Shown piece after piece: positions 1 through 9,759 of a stretch of 64,000 bases of DNA. The translations under genes and the position numbers were made by a program. The stretch is from Rheinheimera sp. 1928-s (GTDB lineage Bacteria; Pseudomonadota; Gammaproteobacteria; Enterobacterales; Alteromonadaceae): positions 827,452 through 891,451 of the forward strand of contig NZ_JARIXP010000001.1 of assembly GCF_029269265.1 (NCBI RefSeq). The letters run 5' to 3'. Below the pieces are notes generated by a model, which saw nothing but the letters and a program-made list of their open reading frames with translations, had not been told where the DNA came from and did no database searches. Each line of letters starts with the position of its first letter. Within the stretch, counting starts at the first letter, position 1.

Positions 1-1383
1 GCCCAGGCTGATTTACTCTATGGTGGCAAAGCTGAACTTTATTTGATTAGCAAATATGGCCTGGTGGTAGCCAGTAACAAATATCCTGATCAACTGGGTC
101 AGTCGATTAAAGCGCTTGATGCAGATTTAGCGGCGCATTTGCAGCAGCAACAAGCGGGCGTCAGCTTATACAAAGATTCCATGCTGGTGACACAACCGAT
201 AAAACTCGACAGCACAGAGTCGGACTGGAAGGTTGTGGTGGCAGTGCCTGAAGCGACAGCCCTGGCCATGGCGATTCAACTGGCCGATCAGCTCAATGCA
301 GACTCAGCCCAAACCACTCAAAGTATGATTGGTTTAGGTCTGGTGTTACTACTCGTTTTTGTGGTGTTAATGGCCTTGGGTTTAAAAAGCGCCACAGCTC
401 CTATTTTGCATATGAGTGTGCTGATGAAAGAACTGGCAGGCTCTGAAGGCGATCTGACCCGGCAATTAAAACAAAGCCAGCATCAGGAGTTAAATGATAT
501 GGCGGATGGTTTTAACCTGTTTACTGCCAAATTAAAGTCGATGATCAATAACTTAAAAGAATCCTCTAAGCTGATGCAATACCAGTCAGAACAAATGGTA
601 AAAACCACAGATCAAACCAATAGCTCAGTCAGTATTCAGGCCAGTGAAATTCAGAATGTGGCTTCTGCTATGCATCAAATGTCAGCTACTGCACATGAAG
701 TGGCTAATCTGGCGGGCAGTACTGCGCAAGGTGCTCAGGAATCACTGGCCGCCTTAACAGACGCCAATCATTTGTTTCAGAATACGGTTGAGGCTTTTAA
801 AACGGTGTCTGTTGAATTTAGCCACACCAGTCAGGGCGTGAATGAAGTGGCGCAAAGCAGCCAGAAAATTAATGGCATTATTGATGTGATCCAGGCCATA
901 GCCGAACAAACCAACTTATTGGCACTAAACGCTGCGATTGAAGCGGCGCGGGCCGGTGAACAGGGGCGGGGTTTTGCTGTGGTGGCCGATGAAGTGCGGT
1001 CATTGGCAGCCCGCACTCACAGCTCAACAGATGAAATTAAAAATCTGATCCATGCGTTGCAACAACAGGTCGCAGCGGCGGTACAACAAATTCATACCAA
1101 TACCGACAAAGTCACCAGTACTTTAAAAGAAGCCGAAAGCTCCTATGAAAAGCTCTCTTTGGCCACAGCTGGTATTTCCAGCATAGCGGATAATGCTTTT
1201 CAGGTGGCTTCAGCTGCGGAGGAACAAAATCAGGTCAGTGAAGAAATTAACCGCAATATTACAGCCATAGATGATGCCACTAAGGCATTGCATCAACTGG
1301 CTAAACAAAACCTGTTAATCAGCAAGGAAATAGACACTATTACCGGAGCCATGGACGCTCAGTTGGCGCAGTTGCGCTGCTGA
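1..1383 (+). CDS. Methyl-accepting chemotaxis protein, 5' truncated by window edge
   Basis: The reading frame is open from base 1, so the N-terminus lies outside the window; TTG at 43 is internal, not the start. The visible part begins in a periplasmic sensor domain that resembles the end of a Cache-type domain. One membrane helix follows at about 328-387, then a HAMP region to about 540 and a long coiled-coil signalling domain. The conserved hairpin tip ([20 protein letters not shown]) is encoded at about 903-962 and continues as [12 protein letters not shown]. Receptors of this family pass ligand binding to CheA/CheW and the flagellar motor. The periplasmic binding-protein gene starts 10 bases downstream, so a shared ligand is possible but unproven. 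Confidence 0.95.
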   Translation, partial: AQADLLYGGKAELYLISKYGLVVASNKYPDQLGQSIKALDADLAAHLQQQQAGVSLYKDSMLVTQPIKLDSTESDWKVVVAVPEATALAMAIQLADQLNADSAQTTQSMIGLGLVLLLVFVVLMALGLKSATAPILHMSVLMKELAGSEGDLTRQLKQSQHQELNDMADGFNLFTAKLKSMINNLKESSKLMQYQSEQMVKTTDQTNSSVSIQASEIQNVASAMHQMSATAHEVANLAGSTAQGAQESLAALTDANHLFQNTVEAFKTVSVEFSHTSQGVNEVAQSSQKINGIIDVIQAIAEQTNLLALNAAIEAARAGEQGRGFAVVADEVRSLAARTHSSTDEIKNLIHALQQQVAAAVQQIHTNTDKVTSTLKEAESSYEKLSLATAGISSIADNAFQVASAAEEQNQVSEEINRNITAIDDATKALHQLAKQNLLISKEIDTITGAMDAQLAQLRC

Positions 1384-1392
1384 GGAAAAGTA

Positions 1393-2124
1393 GTGAAGAG
1401 TTACCTTGGCTGGTTATGCCTCTGGCCTTTGTTCGTTCAGGCTGAGCAAGCTGTCAGGTTGGCCAGTTTAGACTGGCCGCCTTACACTGGACATCAACTT
1501 GAGCAGCAGGGGGAAACCACTGTACTGCTCAGGCAAGTATTCGCCTCTATGCAACTGGAGTTGCAGACGGAGTTTTTACCCTGGTCCAGAGCCATAAGAG
1601 CCAGTGAAAAAGCTGGTGGGTTGTACTCAGGTTATTTTCCTGAATATCAAACTTACAACCCTAAGTTTATTCTGTCGGATAGTCTTGGCGTTAGCGAACT
1701 GGGTTTTGTTGAAGCCACAACAAAGCCACTGGGCCAGCTGAATGTTGCTTCGTTAGCGCAGTTTCAACTGGGAGTGGTGCAGGACTATGTCAATTTGACA
1801 CTCGTTGATCAGATGATTACCAGAGGGCAACTGAAACCACAGCTGGCGTTGTCTGACAGGCAAAATGTTTTGAAAGTGGCGTTGGGCCGTTTGGACCTGG
1901 CGGTGATAGACCGCAGAGTTTTACTCTATTTGCTGGAGCACGATACCGAAGTAAAGCGGCTGGCGACAGATAAAGTACAGTTCAATAGCAGCTTCACTGA
2001 ACTGAAAACTTTACATCTGGCATTGCGACGTGAACCAGCGCATCAGCAACTGATAGAAAAATTTAATCAACATTTACAAAAAGTTAAATCTGGATCTGCT
2101 GCAATACTTCAGGCTTCCGATTAA
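1393..2124 (+). CDS. Periplasmic solute-binding protein (SBP_bac_3-like)
   Basis: 243 residues starting at GTG, 10 bases after the chemotaxis receptor stop, so probably cotranscribed with it. A signal peptide is visible (hydrophobic WLCLWPLFVQA, likely cleavage after VQA). The mature protein opens with RLASLDWPPYTG, the pattern typical of the amino-acid-binding type 3 fold, and continues with PWSRAIRASE, as in the orphan periplasmic binding proteins common in Shewanella and Alteromonas. No ABC permease is nearby, so it may serve as a chemosensory co-receptor rather than in transport. The ligand cannot be predicted. Confidence 0.85.
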   Translation: MKSYLGWLCLWPLFVQAEQAVRLASLDWPPYTGHQLEQQGETTVLLRQVFASMQLELQTEFLPWSRAIRASEKAGGLYSGYFPEYQTYNPKFILSDSLGVSELGFVEATTKPLGQLNVASLAQFQLGVVQDYVNLTLVDQMITRGQLKPQLALSDRQNVLKVALGRLDLAVIDRRVLLYLLEHDTEVKRLATDKVQFNSSFTELKTLHLALRREPAHQQLIEKFNQHLQKVKSGSAAILQASD

Positions 2125-2275
2125 GTTTTGTTAATTTGTTACAAAGGTTAATCTGCTCTTGCGCTAATGCAAACAACCTCTAAACTTGTGCCAACTATGG
2201 AATTTTTCTTGCGGCTCACCCGGAGTCACCTGAGCCATAGGGTCATCATTCGCCTGAACGGAATCGGAGTCTGTT

Positions 2276-3913
2276 ATGAACACAAAATTTGGTTTAGCCG
2301 CTCGTCTGTCATTCTCTTTTGCTATCCCTTTATTGCTGATGTTGTTGTTAGCCGCCACAGGCTTGCTGGCAATGAACAGCATGAATCAGGGGCTGAAAAC
2401 TGTTTATCTGGACAGAGTGGTGCCATTAAAAGGCTTAAAAAATATCGCGGATTTATATGCGGTTTCGGTGATTGATGCGGTGAATAAAGCTCAGTCAGGC
2501 TTATTAACCTCAGAGCAGGCGATTGAACAAGTGCAAAAAGCCCAACAACAGATCGATGTTGAGTGGGCAAGTTTTATGGCTACAACTCTGACGACACAGG
2601 AGCAACAGCTTGCTGCCCAAGCTTCCGTATTGTTTAAAAATGCTGATGCTGATATCAAGCAACTGGTGCTGTTTTTGCAGCAACAAAGCGGTGATATCAG
2701 CGGCACTTTGCAGGACTTTAATGGCCCTTTGTATCACAGCATCGACCCTATCAGCGAAAAAATCACTGAACTGGTGAACTTGCAATTGCAGGTGGCAGAA
2801 ACCGAGTTTATTGCCTCTGAACAGTTGTATAACAAGGAAGTCTGGTTGATCAGTATTTTGACTTTAGTGGCTGTGTTGGCGGCAATCACTGCCGCCAGTT
2901 GGATAGTGCGCCACACCCTTGGGCATTTGGGCGGAGAACCGGAATATGCCGCCATGATAGTGCGTAAAGTGGCGGCCGGAGAGCTGGATATTCAAATTGA
3001 ATTAAAACAGCAGGACAACTCCAGTTTGTTGCATCATTTGCGCGCTATGGTAGCGCAGTTATCCGGCATAGTGGTGGAGTTAAAACTGGCATCTGGCGCT
3101 TTGGATCAGGCTGCTGACGAGTTGGCTGTTAGCAGTGAAAAAACCACAGATCAGTTGATTTTGCAGCACCAGGAAATAGAAATGGTGTCTACCGCTATGA
3201 ATGAAATGAGCACTTCAGTGGCTGATGTAGCGCAAAATGCAGTGAGCGCAGCGCAAAAAACCAATGAAACTGAAACCAATCTGAAATTAAGTGACGAGGT
3301 GATGGCAAAAACTATCGCCTCTATCCAAGCTTTGTCCAAAGATGTCAGCCAGACCACCAGTGTGATAGAACAGTTATCAGCCCAAAGTGCTGAAATAGGC
3401 CAGGTGGTGGAAGTGATACGAGGCGTGGCAGAACAAACCAATTTATTGGCACTGAATGCCGCTATAGAAGCCGCTCGGGCAGGTGAACAAGGCCGTGGTT
3501 TTGCGGTAGTGGCGGATGAAGTTCGCACTTTAGCCAGCCGTACTCAGGATTCTACCCAAATGATCCAGGCCATGATCAGTCGCCTGCACGACGGAGTGCA
3601 AGCTACTGTCAGTGCTATGGCTGGCAGCCAGAAACAAGCTAGTCATACAGTGGATTTTGCGGCTGGTGCTCTGGAATCCTTCAGTAAAATCAAAGGTTTT
3701 GTGAATTTGTTAAATCAAATGAACGAGCAAATCGCCAGTGCGGCCGAGCAACAAAGCATAGTGGCCGAAGACATTAACCGCAATGTAATGCAAATTAAAG
3801 GCGCAACAGAACAAACCGCCAGCGCCGCCGATCAGGTCGCCCGCTCCAGTGTAGAGCTGAAACAAATTGCCAGCCGGCTGGCAGGCCATGTGAATTATTT
3901 TCGTTTAGCCTGA
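2276..3913 (+). CDS. Methyl-accepting chemotaxis protein, full length
   Basis: 545 residues. Membrane helix 1 is at about residues 10-32 and helix 2 at about 188-212. They enclose a helical periplasmic domain of about 155 residues, resembling a four-helix-bundle sensor. A HAMP linker follows (about 212-265, containing [15 protein letters not shown]), then the cytoplasmic signalling domain with the canonical tip [20 protein letters not shown]. The ATG at 2276 follows a 150-base gap after the binding protein, so it may have its own promoter. It is a different receptor from the one upstream: sensor regions do not match, only the signalling tips do. No CheR/CheB-binding pentapeptide is seen at the C-terminus. 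Confidence 0.96.
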   Translation: MNTKFGLAARLSFSFAIPLLLMLLLAATGLLAMNSMNQGLKTVYLDRVVPLKGLKNIADLYAVSVIDAVNKAQSGLLTSEQAIEQVQKAQQQIDVEWASFMATTLTTQEQQLAAQASVLFKNADADIKQLVLFLQQQSGDISGTLQDFNGPLYHSIDPISEKITELVNLQLQVAETEFIASEQLYNKEVWLISILTLVAVLAAITAASWIVRHTLGHLGGEPEYAAMIVRKVAAGELDIQIELKQQDNSSLLHHLRAMVAQLSGIVVELKLASGALDQAADELAVSSEKTTDQLILQHQEIEMVSTAMNEMSTSVADVAQNAVSAAQKTNETETNLKLSDEVMAKTIASIQALSKDVSQTTSVIEQLSAQSAEIGQVVEVIRGVAEQTNLLALNAAIEAARAGEQGRGFAVVADEVRTLASRTQDSTQMIQAMISRLHDGVQATVSAMAGSQKQASHTVDFAAGALESFSKIKGFVNLLNQMNEQIASAAEQQSIVAEDINRNVMQIKGATEQTASAADQVARSSVELKQIASRLAGHVNYFRLA

Positions 3914-3944
3914 AAGTGAAAGCATCATCAAAGTGGAGCAGTCC

Positions 3945-4169
3945 ATGGATATTGATGAAGATAAAATAGATGAAGCGGCGCTGGCGTTGCTTTATCTGAC
4001 CTTGCATGAACAGCGCCGGGCATGGAAGCAACTGGATTGGGATGTGACAAACCGGCTTTATGAAAAAGGCTTTATCCTCGACCCGATAAGCAAAACAAAA
4101 TCTGTAGTCTTTACGGATGAAGGTTTGAAAAAGTCAGAAGAGTTGTTTAAAAAACTGTTTTGCAAATAG
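3945..4169 (+). CDS. DUF6429 family small protein
   Basis: 74 residues when started at ATG 3945 (MDIDEDKIDEA). A GTG four codons earlier at 3933 is possible, but family members as I recall them begin MDID. The pattern DEDKIDEAALALLYLTLHE, then WDVTNRLYEKGFI, then KSVVFTDEGLKKSEELF matches the DUF6429 family. In that family the protein is short, acidic and helical, with no known function. It lies 31 bases after the chemotaxis receptor and may be cotranscribed, but I see no functional link. Confidence 0.85.
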   Translation: MDIDEDKIDEAALALLYLTLHEQRRAWKQLDWDVTNRLYEKGFILDPISKTKSVVFTDEGLKKSEELFKKLFCK

Positions 4170-4216
4170 CTTTAAAGCGTCAAACAGAAGTGGCCTTTAC
4201 AGGCCACAACCTTCGT

Positions 4217-4513
4217 TCAAAAAGCGGTGATAGCAGTAGCTTCAACAGTTGGAATGTTCGATCTGACGAAATTTTCAATAATGCCGCAAGCAAGAAAAAA
4301 TGAACGCTGCGTGATGTGGATAGTGCAGCGTTGTCCCGACACGGAAAATGTGCCCGCCACAGTGCCAAATACAGGCACTGGGACTGAGAAAGTGCCGCCA
4401 CTTGGACCGCCTGAAACACTGCCGCCGTGTTGGTGGATTAATGCTGATATTTTGTTGAACAGATCTTGGGCACTGCCATGGAAGTCAACGCTAAACGGAT
4501 CGCACGAAGCCAT
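4217..4513 (-). CDS. Small conserved hypothetical protein (98 aa)
   Basis: I chose ATG at 4513 (MASCDPFSVDF) because GAGGAAC lies about 6 bases upstream; ATG at 4528 would add five residues but lacks such a site. The protein has no signal peptide. It reads as an alpha+beta domain: an opening strand (FSVDFHG), a helix (SAQDLFNKISALIHQHGG), then glycine-rich strand pairs (GTFSVPVPVFGTVAGTFSV). The pattern resembles small gammaproteobacterial proteins of unknown function whose strands repeat G-T-F/Y-S-V. I do not recognise a named family. An antisense ORF across the same bases lacks a ribosome-binding site. Confidence 0.65.
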   Translation of the reverse strand: MASCDPFSVDFHGSAQDLFNKISALIHQHGGSVSGGPSGGTFSVPVPVFGTVAGTFSVSGQRCTIHITQRSFFLACGIIENFVRSNIPTVEATAITAF

Positions 4514-4886
4514 AATATAGTTCCTCATTTGAGAAGCCCGCAGCTTACATCTGTAAGGCTTACCTGCCGCAGGCGTAAACAGGTGCCTGACATAGTAAAA
4601 TCCAAGAGAGAGCTATCACTGCATTGACCATCTTTGATTTTATTTGTCCGTACCTAAAATAGCATTTACCTAAAAATGATCCAGTTTTTTGGCTAAAATA
4701 TGTACAAAAGTATTGAAAGGGAAAGCGTTGTCCCTTTGTATGTTGTAATCAGTGATGCTTCAGGCGGATCCCAAAGCTTACTTAGCGCTGGTTTACCTAT
4801 TTAGTTTTTTGGGGATCTGCGCAAGTGCAAACGAAAAAGGCGCCAGCGGCGCCTTTCACTCAGAAAATAACGAACAACTCACCACA
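4514..4886. other. Intergenic region between two minus-strand genes
   Basis: About 370 bases. The right end holds the amylase terminator (separate entry). The left part must carry the promoter of the 98-aa gene; no convincing -35/-10 pair was found. A short stretch at 4617-4632 (TCACTGCATTGACCAT) shares TCACTGCATT and ACCATCTTT with bases 14170-14210, hinting at a dispersed, decayed repeat. No ORF worth reporting. Confidence 0.5.
4834..4856 (-). terminator. Intrinsic terminator of the alpha-amylase gene
   Basis: Perfect 9-bp stem AAAGGCGCC / GGCGCCTTT (4836-4856) with a 3-base loop. Read on the minus strand it is followed by further T residues (CCTTTTTCG). It starts about 30 bases after the amylase stop codon. 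Confidence 0.8.
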
Positions 4887-6824
4887 TCAAAACTTCAATA
4901 CCACAGACTCCAGTGGCGCTAAGTCGATTTGCACTGAAGCCTGATCACCTGTCACCTTTAGCGAAGCTTTACGCTCAGATAACAGATCTTTTAGTTCATA
5001 GCCGCTACCGTTTAATTTCCATTGTTGCACTAAATCTGCCGGCAGTTTTAATACAAAACTGGTGGCTGTAGTCGCGAAGTTGCTGGCTACTATCACTTTG
5101 GTTTTATCGTTAAAACGGGCAAAAGCGTAGGTTTTATCGCTGTAACCTTTTGTGGTTTTATTCACTGTATGCAGCTCTTGGTAAGCACCGTTAAAGACTG
5201 CTTCTGTGGCTGATAAGGTCATTAATTTTTTATAAAACTCACGCAGTTGCTTTTGTTCTGGCGTTAATTTTCCGCCATCGTATTTACCGTCGTTTAACCA
5301 GTTTTGATGAGCTGGCACACCAGCGTAATCAAAAATACTAGTGCGGCTAGGGTCGCCAAAACCTGAATCTAAAGCGCCTGCTTCACCGACCTCCTGACCA
5401 AAATACAACATAGTTGGCGAGCTGCTGATTAAGGCCGACACCACCATAGCGGGTTTGGCTTTATTGGCGTCACCGGCAAATTCAGGGGCGGCGATACGCT
5501 GCTCGTCGTGGTTTTCTAAAAAGTGCAGCATATGGTGTTCAATATCTGCCATGCCGTGTTGCACGCTGGCGATAGCATCAGTGCTGCCAGTGCCTTGCAT
5601 TACTAATTTCAGGCTGTCGTACATTTCTACTTTGTCGTACAGATAATCCATTTTTCCGAGGCGAATATAGTCGCGGTACAAGGCCGGGTTATAGACTTCA
5701 GCCAATAAAAAGGCATTTGGGTTTTTGCTTTTAATGCTGGAGTTTAAAAAGCTCCAGAATTCCACCGGCACCATTTCGGCCATATCAAAACGGAAACCGT
5801 CTACGCCTTTATCCAGCCAGTAGAATGTGATATCACGGAATTTCAACCAGGAGTTTGGTACGTCTTTGCCCTGCCAGAAGGCGGCATGTTCTTGTACTGA
5901 TTTAGTGGCGTAGTCGGCAGGCAGGCTGTCAAAGTCGTAACTGCCATCTGGTTTTACACCGTAGTTTACTTTTACGGTTTCATACCAGTCGTTAAAATCC
6001 GGCTGAGCTAAACGAGAGCCATTGCCTGTCCATTTCGCCGGGTTTTCTTCAAACTTACCGTCAGACAGTGGATGCGCTTCGCCGTCCAAAGGCTGGTAAC
6101 CGTTTTGTGGTGTTGGCACCTGAAAAGGCTGGCCCACCACGTAATAGAAGTTGTTATCGCGTTTGTATTCCACACTGGTGTCGTCATTGGCACCAAAATC
6201 TTCAATACCTTCGGGTTTATGCAGTGAGTGGTAATGACGTGCCACATGGTTTGGCACTATATCAATAATGACTTTTAAACCTTCGGCATGAGTGCGCTGT
6301 ATCAGTGCTTCAAACTCTTCCAGTCGTTTGGCTGGGTCTATCGCTAAATCCGGGTTCACGCTGTAATAGTCTTTGACTGCATAAGGAGAGCCGGCGCGGC
6401 CTTTCACCACATCAGGGTCGTCATGGCTGATGCCATAAGCGCTGTAATCACGGATCACCGCATGGTGCAAAATACCTGTGTACCAGACGTAGCTTGCGCC
6501 CAGCTCTTTAATGCCTTTCAGCGCGGCTTCGTTAACGTCATTAAATTTTCCGACACCGTTTTGTTCAATAGTGCCCCAGGGCTGATTGCTGCTGTTGGTA
6601 TTGCCAAATAAGCGGGTAAACATTTGATACACCACCACCTTACCTGTTTGAGCTTCGGCTTGTGGTTTTACTGGGGCTGGTTTTTCTGCCGCTTTTTTGA
6701 CTTCTGTGGCTGGCGTCTGGTTTTGCACTGGAGCCTTACCGCAGGATGCTACTAAGGCCAAAGCGAAGGCGCTGAGCAGCCAGGCTTTTTTGCGGCTGCA
6801 TTTGGAATAAATAGAAAGATGCAT
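4887..6824 (-). CDS. Alpha-amylase family lipoprotein (GH13)
   Basis: 645 residues. The N-terminus is a lipoprotein signal (KKAWLLSAFALALVASC), so the enzyme is probably membrane-anchored; a Pro/Ala/Lys-rich linker follows. All four GH13 signature regions are present: DIVPNH near residue 185, GFRFDMAEM with the nucleophile Asp near 345, LLAEVYNP with the acid/base Glu near 372, and FLENHDEQ with the transition-state Asp near 438. A C-terminal beta domain of about 100 residues completes the family architecture. It should hydrolyse alpha-1,4-glucans such as starch or maltodextrin outside or in the periplasm. A second possible ATG is seen a few codons downstream, but the first gives a normal lipoprotein signal. 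No maltose transport genes are adjacent. Confidence 0.95.
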   Translation of the reverse strand: MHLSIYSKCSRKKAWLLSAFALALVASCGKAPVQNQTPATEVKKAAEKPAPVKPQAEAQTGKVVVYQMFTRLFGNTNSSNQPWGTIEQNGVGKFNDVNEAALKGIKELGASYVWYTGILHHAVIRDYSAYGISHDDPDVVKGRAGSPYAVKDYYSVNPDLAIDPAKRLEEFEALIQRTHAEGLKVIIDIVPNHVARHYHSLHKPEGIEDFGANDDTSVEYKRDNNFYYVVGQPFQVPTPQNGYQPLDGEAHPLSDGKFEENPAKWTGNGSRLAQPDFNDWYETVKVNYGVKPDGSYDFDSLPADYATKSVQEHAAFWQGKDVPNSWLKFRDITFYWLDKGVDGFRFDMAEMVPVEFWSFLNSSIKSKNPNAFLLAEVYNPALYRDYIRLGKMDYLYDKVEMYDSLKLVMQGTGSTDAIASVQHGMADIEHHMLHFLENHDEQRIAAPEFAGDANKAKPAMVVSALISSSPTMLYFGQEVGEAGALDSGFGDPSRTSIFDYAGVPAHQNWLNDGKYDGGKLTPEQKQLREFYKKLMTLSATEAVFNGAYQELHTVNKTTKGYSDKTYAFARFNDKTKVIVASNFATTATSFVLKLPADLVQQWKLNGSGYELKDLLSERKASLKVTGDQASVQIDLAPLESVVLKF

Positions 6825-6914
6825 TTTCGTCTGTATCCATATCGTTTTTCCTTATGCTAACACAGGCCATCGGCTCTGAACTCAGGCTGCATACGTTTGC
6901 AGTTGTGGTCAGAC

Positions 6915-7181
6915 TTATTTGGCCTCTATACGTTTTAAGCGCTGGATAAACTGTTCTATATGTTCTTCATCTTTTGCATCTATATGATATTTTTGATGAA
7001 AACCTAAAGTGACAGTCACCTGATCAGCCACAAAATATAAATCGTAGCCATCAAAGCCGCTGGCAATAGTCATACCGTCCAGCTCAAACCCTTTGCCAAA
7101 AGGCGTGTCCACTGGCTTGCCCTGTTGTTCCACTTTGCTGAATACTTTCATCAGCAATTTTGCATCTATTAAGTTTTGCAT
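6915..7181 (-). CDS. Small conserved protein, resembles DUF3081
   Basis: 88 residues with no signal peptide. The opening MQNLIDAKLLMKVFSKVEQQG, the central SGFDGYDLYFVADQVTVTL and the following FHQKYH resemble the DUF3081 family of Vibrio and Shewanella from memory; this is a tentative match. That family has no known function. The C-terminus is charged and helical (EEHIEQFIQRLKRIEAK). It lies upstream of the amylase gene on the same strand and divergent from the secreted protein at 7263. Confidence 0.7.
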   Translation of the reverse strand: MQNLIDAKLLMKVFSKVEQQGKPVDTPFGKGFELDGMTIASGFDGYDLYFVADQVTVTLGFHQKYHIDAKDEEHIEQFIQRLKRIEAK

Positions 7182-7262
7182 CCGATTTTCCTGTTGTTGT
7201 GGTGCTTTGCGTTTTTGCCGTTATTAAAGGTATAGTGCGGTGACTAAAAAAGGAGTCCACTG

Positions 7263-7862
7263 ATGCACATAACTAAAAAAACATTACTTATCAACACCTT
7301 TACCTTAGCAGCCACTTTTATGTCTTTGTCTGTTGCTGCGGCACCAAGTCCGGCACAGCTGCAGTTTTTTGATCAATTAAAATCGCTTTGTGGTAAAGCT
7401 TTTGCCGGTAAAACCACGCTGGATAATCAGCCAAGTGCGGCTTTTAGCGGCGATATGGTGATGCATGTGCGCGACTGCAGCGACACACAAATTCAGGTGC
7501 CTTTTGTGGTGGGTGAAAACCGTTCACGCACCTGGATTATTACTAAAACTGCTGATGGTCTTCAATTACAGCATCAGCATAAACATGAAGATGGCAGCGA
7601 TGACATCTCCACTATGTATGGTGGCCATACAGACACTCCGGGCTGGACTGAAGCTCAAAGTTTCCCTGCTGATGATTATTCTAAAAACCTGTTTATCAAA
7701 ACTAAAATGCCACAGTCTATCGGTAACACCTGGCATATGTATTTATACCCAAATGAAAGTTTTAGCTACCGTTTAACCCGCGAAGGCCGTGAATTTCGGG
7801 TCGACTTTGATTTAACTAAAGCCGTCGCCTTACCAAAAGCGAACTGGGGCGCGGCTAAATAA
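7263..7862 (+). CDS. Secreted conserved hypothetical protein
   Basis: 199 residues; ATG preceded by AAAAAGGAGTCCACTG, a strong ribosome-binding site. A signal peptide is clear, with likely cleavage after SVAAA. The mature protein has two cysteines (LCGKAF and RDCSDTQ) that could form a disulfide, and is rich in aromatic and histidine residues (QHQHKHEDGSDDISTMYGGHTD). I recognise the type as a periplasmic protein found in marine gammaproteobacteria but cannot name a function. A GC-rich hairpin follows the stop codon. Confidence 0.75.
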   Translation: MHITKKTLLINTFTLAATFMSLSVAAAPSPAQLQFFDQLKSLCGKAFAGKTTLDNQPSAAFSGDMVMHVRDCSDTQIQVPFVVGENRSRTWIITKTADGLQLQHQHKHEDGSDDISTMYGGHTDTPGWTEAQSFPADDYSKNLFIKTKMPQSIGNTWHMYLYPNESFSYRLTREGREFRVDFDLTKAVALPKANWGAAK

Positions 7863-7897
7863 GCTGTTTTAACGCCATTCGCCTTTAACGGGGCAAA

Positions 7898-7929
7898 AGC
7901 TGCGACCACTGATCTGGTGTGTCGCAGCT
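7898..7929. terminator. Hairpin after the secreted protein gene
   Basis: 9-bp perfect stem AGCTGCGAC / GTCGCAGCT with further pairing inside (CCA/TGG). No T-run follows, so it may be a transcript-end stabiliser rather than a true intrinsic terminator. Confidence 0.4.
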
Positions 7930-7994
7930 GTCTTGGTTAGTATCGAAGAGTCCGTTTATATAGATAAACAAAACAATAATAATCCGGGAGTGTT

Positions 7995-9698
7995 ATGAGA
8001 CCACAATTTTGGTTTTCAGCCACAACGCTGACCATGATGGCCGCTTTAACCTTAACAGCTTGTTCTAAACCAGCTGAACCAGAGCAAAGCGCGACCACTG
8101 CAGCAGTTGAACCAGCCAAAGCCGCCAGTGCTTTGATGGGGACTGAGTTTAACTCAGCGTACAAAGACTACTTAAAAACTCTGGCTTCTGATGAATTTCA
8201 GGGCCGTATGCCTGCCACGCCGGGCGAAGAAAAAACTATTAACTATATCTCAGAGCATTTTAAGCGCATTGGCTTAAAGGGCATTAATGGCGATAGTTAC
8301 CTGCAGCCTGTATCTTTAGTGCGTATTGATCCTAAAGAAGTGTCTGGCATGCAACTGTCGGGCGACAAGCTGAACACAGAGCTGAAATACAAAGAACAAA
8401 TGATGGCCTGGACCACGCAAGTGACTGAACAGGTTGAAGTAAAAGACAGTGAACTGGTGTTTGTCGGTTACGGCATAGTGGCACCGGAATACAACTGGAA
8501 TGACTACGAAGGCCTGGATGTCAAAGGTAAAACCGTGGTGATGTTTGTGAACGATCCTGGCTTTGCCACTAAAGATCCAAATCTGTTTAGTGGCAATGCC
8601 ATGACCTATTACGGTCGCTGGACTTATAAGTTTGAAGAAGCGGCCCGTCAGGGTGCTGCTATGGCGCTGGTTATCCATGAAACTGAACCTGCCTCTTATG
8701 GTTGGCAGGTTGTAGCAGGCGGTTCACCTACGAAGTTTGATTTGATTAATGCCAATAAAAATATGGATAGATCAAAAGTAGAAGGTTGGCTGACCACTGA
8801 ATCGGCTCAACAACTCTTTGCTGCTATGGGCACCGATATTGACACTATGCGTCAAAAAGCGCTGAGTAAAGACTTTACAGCTGTGCCTATGGGAGTGAAA
8901 GCTTCGGTTTCAGTGAAAAATAATATCAGTGAACTGACGTCCAACAATGTAATGGGTTATATCGAAGGCTCAGAAAAACCGGACGAAGTGGTGCTTTATA
9001 TGGCGCACTGGGATCACTTAGGGGTGGATTTCTCCAATCCAAAAGACAAAGTGTTTAATGGTGCACAGGACAACGCCAGTGGTACAGCCGCCATCATGGC
9101 CTTAGCTGAACATTTTGCGAAAGCGCCTAAACCAAAACGTTCAGTGGCTTTCCTGGCTGTTACGGCTGAAGAGCGTGGTTTATTAGGTTCTGCCTGGTAT
9201 GCACAAAATCCGGTGTTCCCACTGAACAAAACCGTCGCAGGCATCAATATGGACGTGATGAACGTCTATGGTCCGATGAAAGACATGGTGGTGGTGGGCT
9301 ATAACAACTCAGAGCTGGAAAGCATTCTGACCAAATACACTGAACAGCAGGGCCGTTATGTGGCACCTGAGCCAAGTCCTGAGCATGGTTCTTTCTACCG
9401 CTCAGACCACTTCAATCTGGCCAAAGTAGGGGTGCCAATGCTGTATGCGAAAGGCGGCATCGACAGCTTTGAACATGGTAAAGAGTGGGGCGCTGCTCAG
9501 AAGAAAGAATACAACGTCTGTTGTTATCACAAAGCCGCTGACGAATTTAACGACAGCTGGGATTTACGTGGTGTGCAGCAGGATATGAATGTGTTTTATC
9601 AGGTAGGTGCTGATCTGGCGAATTCAGAACAGTGGCCAAACTGGTTTGAAGGCCGTGAGTTCCGTGCAATTCGCGACGCGTCTCTGGCAGCGAAATAA
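7995..9698 (+). CDS. M28 family zinc aminopeptidase, lipoprotein
   Basis: 567 residues. Lipoprotein signal peptide (MMAALTLTACS, Cys about residue 23). A PA-like insert follows at about residues 150-255 (VGYGIVAPEYNW, DVKGKTVVMFVND). The M28 catalytic domain has the metal-ligand pattern AHWDH near 337, DNASG near 359, EER near 392, NMDV near 418 and RSDH near 470. The family removes N-terminal residues from peptides, here presumably in the periplasm or at the outer membrane. The next gene is a close paralog, and an intrinsic terminator lies between them. The downstream order suggests tandem duplication. Confidence 0.95.
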   Translation: MRPQFWFSATTLTMMAALTLTACSKPAEPEQSATTAAVEPAKAASALMGTEFNSAYKDYLKTLASDEFQGRMPATPGEEKTINYISEHFKRIGLKGINGDSYLQPVSLVRIDPKEVSGMQLSGDKLNTELKYKEQMMAWTTQVTEQVEVKDSELVFVGYGIVAPEYNWNDYEGLDVKGKTVVMFVNDPGFATKDPNLFSGNAMTYYGRWTYKFEEAARQGAAMALVIHETEPASYGWQVVAGGSPTKFDLINANKNMDRSKVEGWLTTESAQQLFAAMGTDIDTMRQKALSKDFTAVPMGVKASVSVKNNISELTSNNVMGYIEGSEKPDEVVLYMAHWDHLGVDFSNPKDKVFNGAQDNASGTAAIMALAEHFAKAPKPKRSVAFLAVTAEERGLLGSAWYAQNPVFPLNKTVAGINMDVMNVYGPMKDMVVVGYNNSELESILTKYTEQQGRYVAPEPSPEHGSFYRSDHFNLAKVGVPMLYAKGGIDSFEHGKEWGAAQKKEYNVCCYHKAADEFNDSWDLRGVQQDMNVFYQVGADLANSEQWPNWFEGREFRAIRDASLAAK

Positions 9699-9715
9699 GG
9701 TTAGTAAAAGACCAT

Positions 9716-9747
9716 AAGGCAGAGCATTGACTCTGCCTTATTTTTTT
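9716..9747 (+). terminator. Intrinsic terminator between the M28 paralogs
   Basis: Perfect 9-bp stem AAGGCAGAG / CTCTGCCTT, loop CATTGA, then ATTTTTTT. It ends only 13 bases before the start codon of the second paralog, so the second gene is probably reached by read-through or has a promoter inside the first gene. Confidence 0.85.
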
Positions 9748-9759
9748 AAAAGGAAATCT

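Noticed and set aside
3151-3528. 125-codon antisense ORF inside the second chemotaxis receptor
   Set aside because: It is the complement of the conserved signalling domain, has no ribosome-binding site, and a similar antisense ORF occurs in the first receptor (831-1016) for the same reason.
4227-4520. 97-codon plus-strand ORF opposite the 98-residue minus-strand gene
   Set aside because: No ribosome-binding site and an implausible protein composition. The minus-strand frame has a good start signal and a regular strand/helix pattern.
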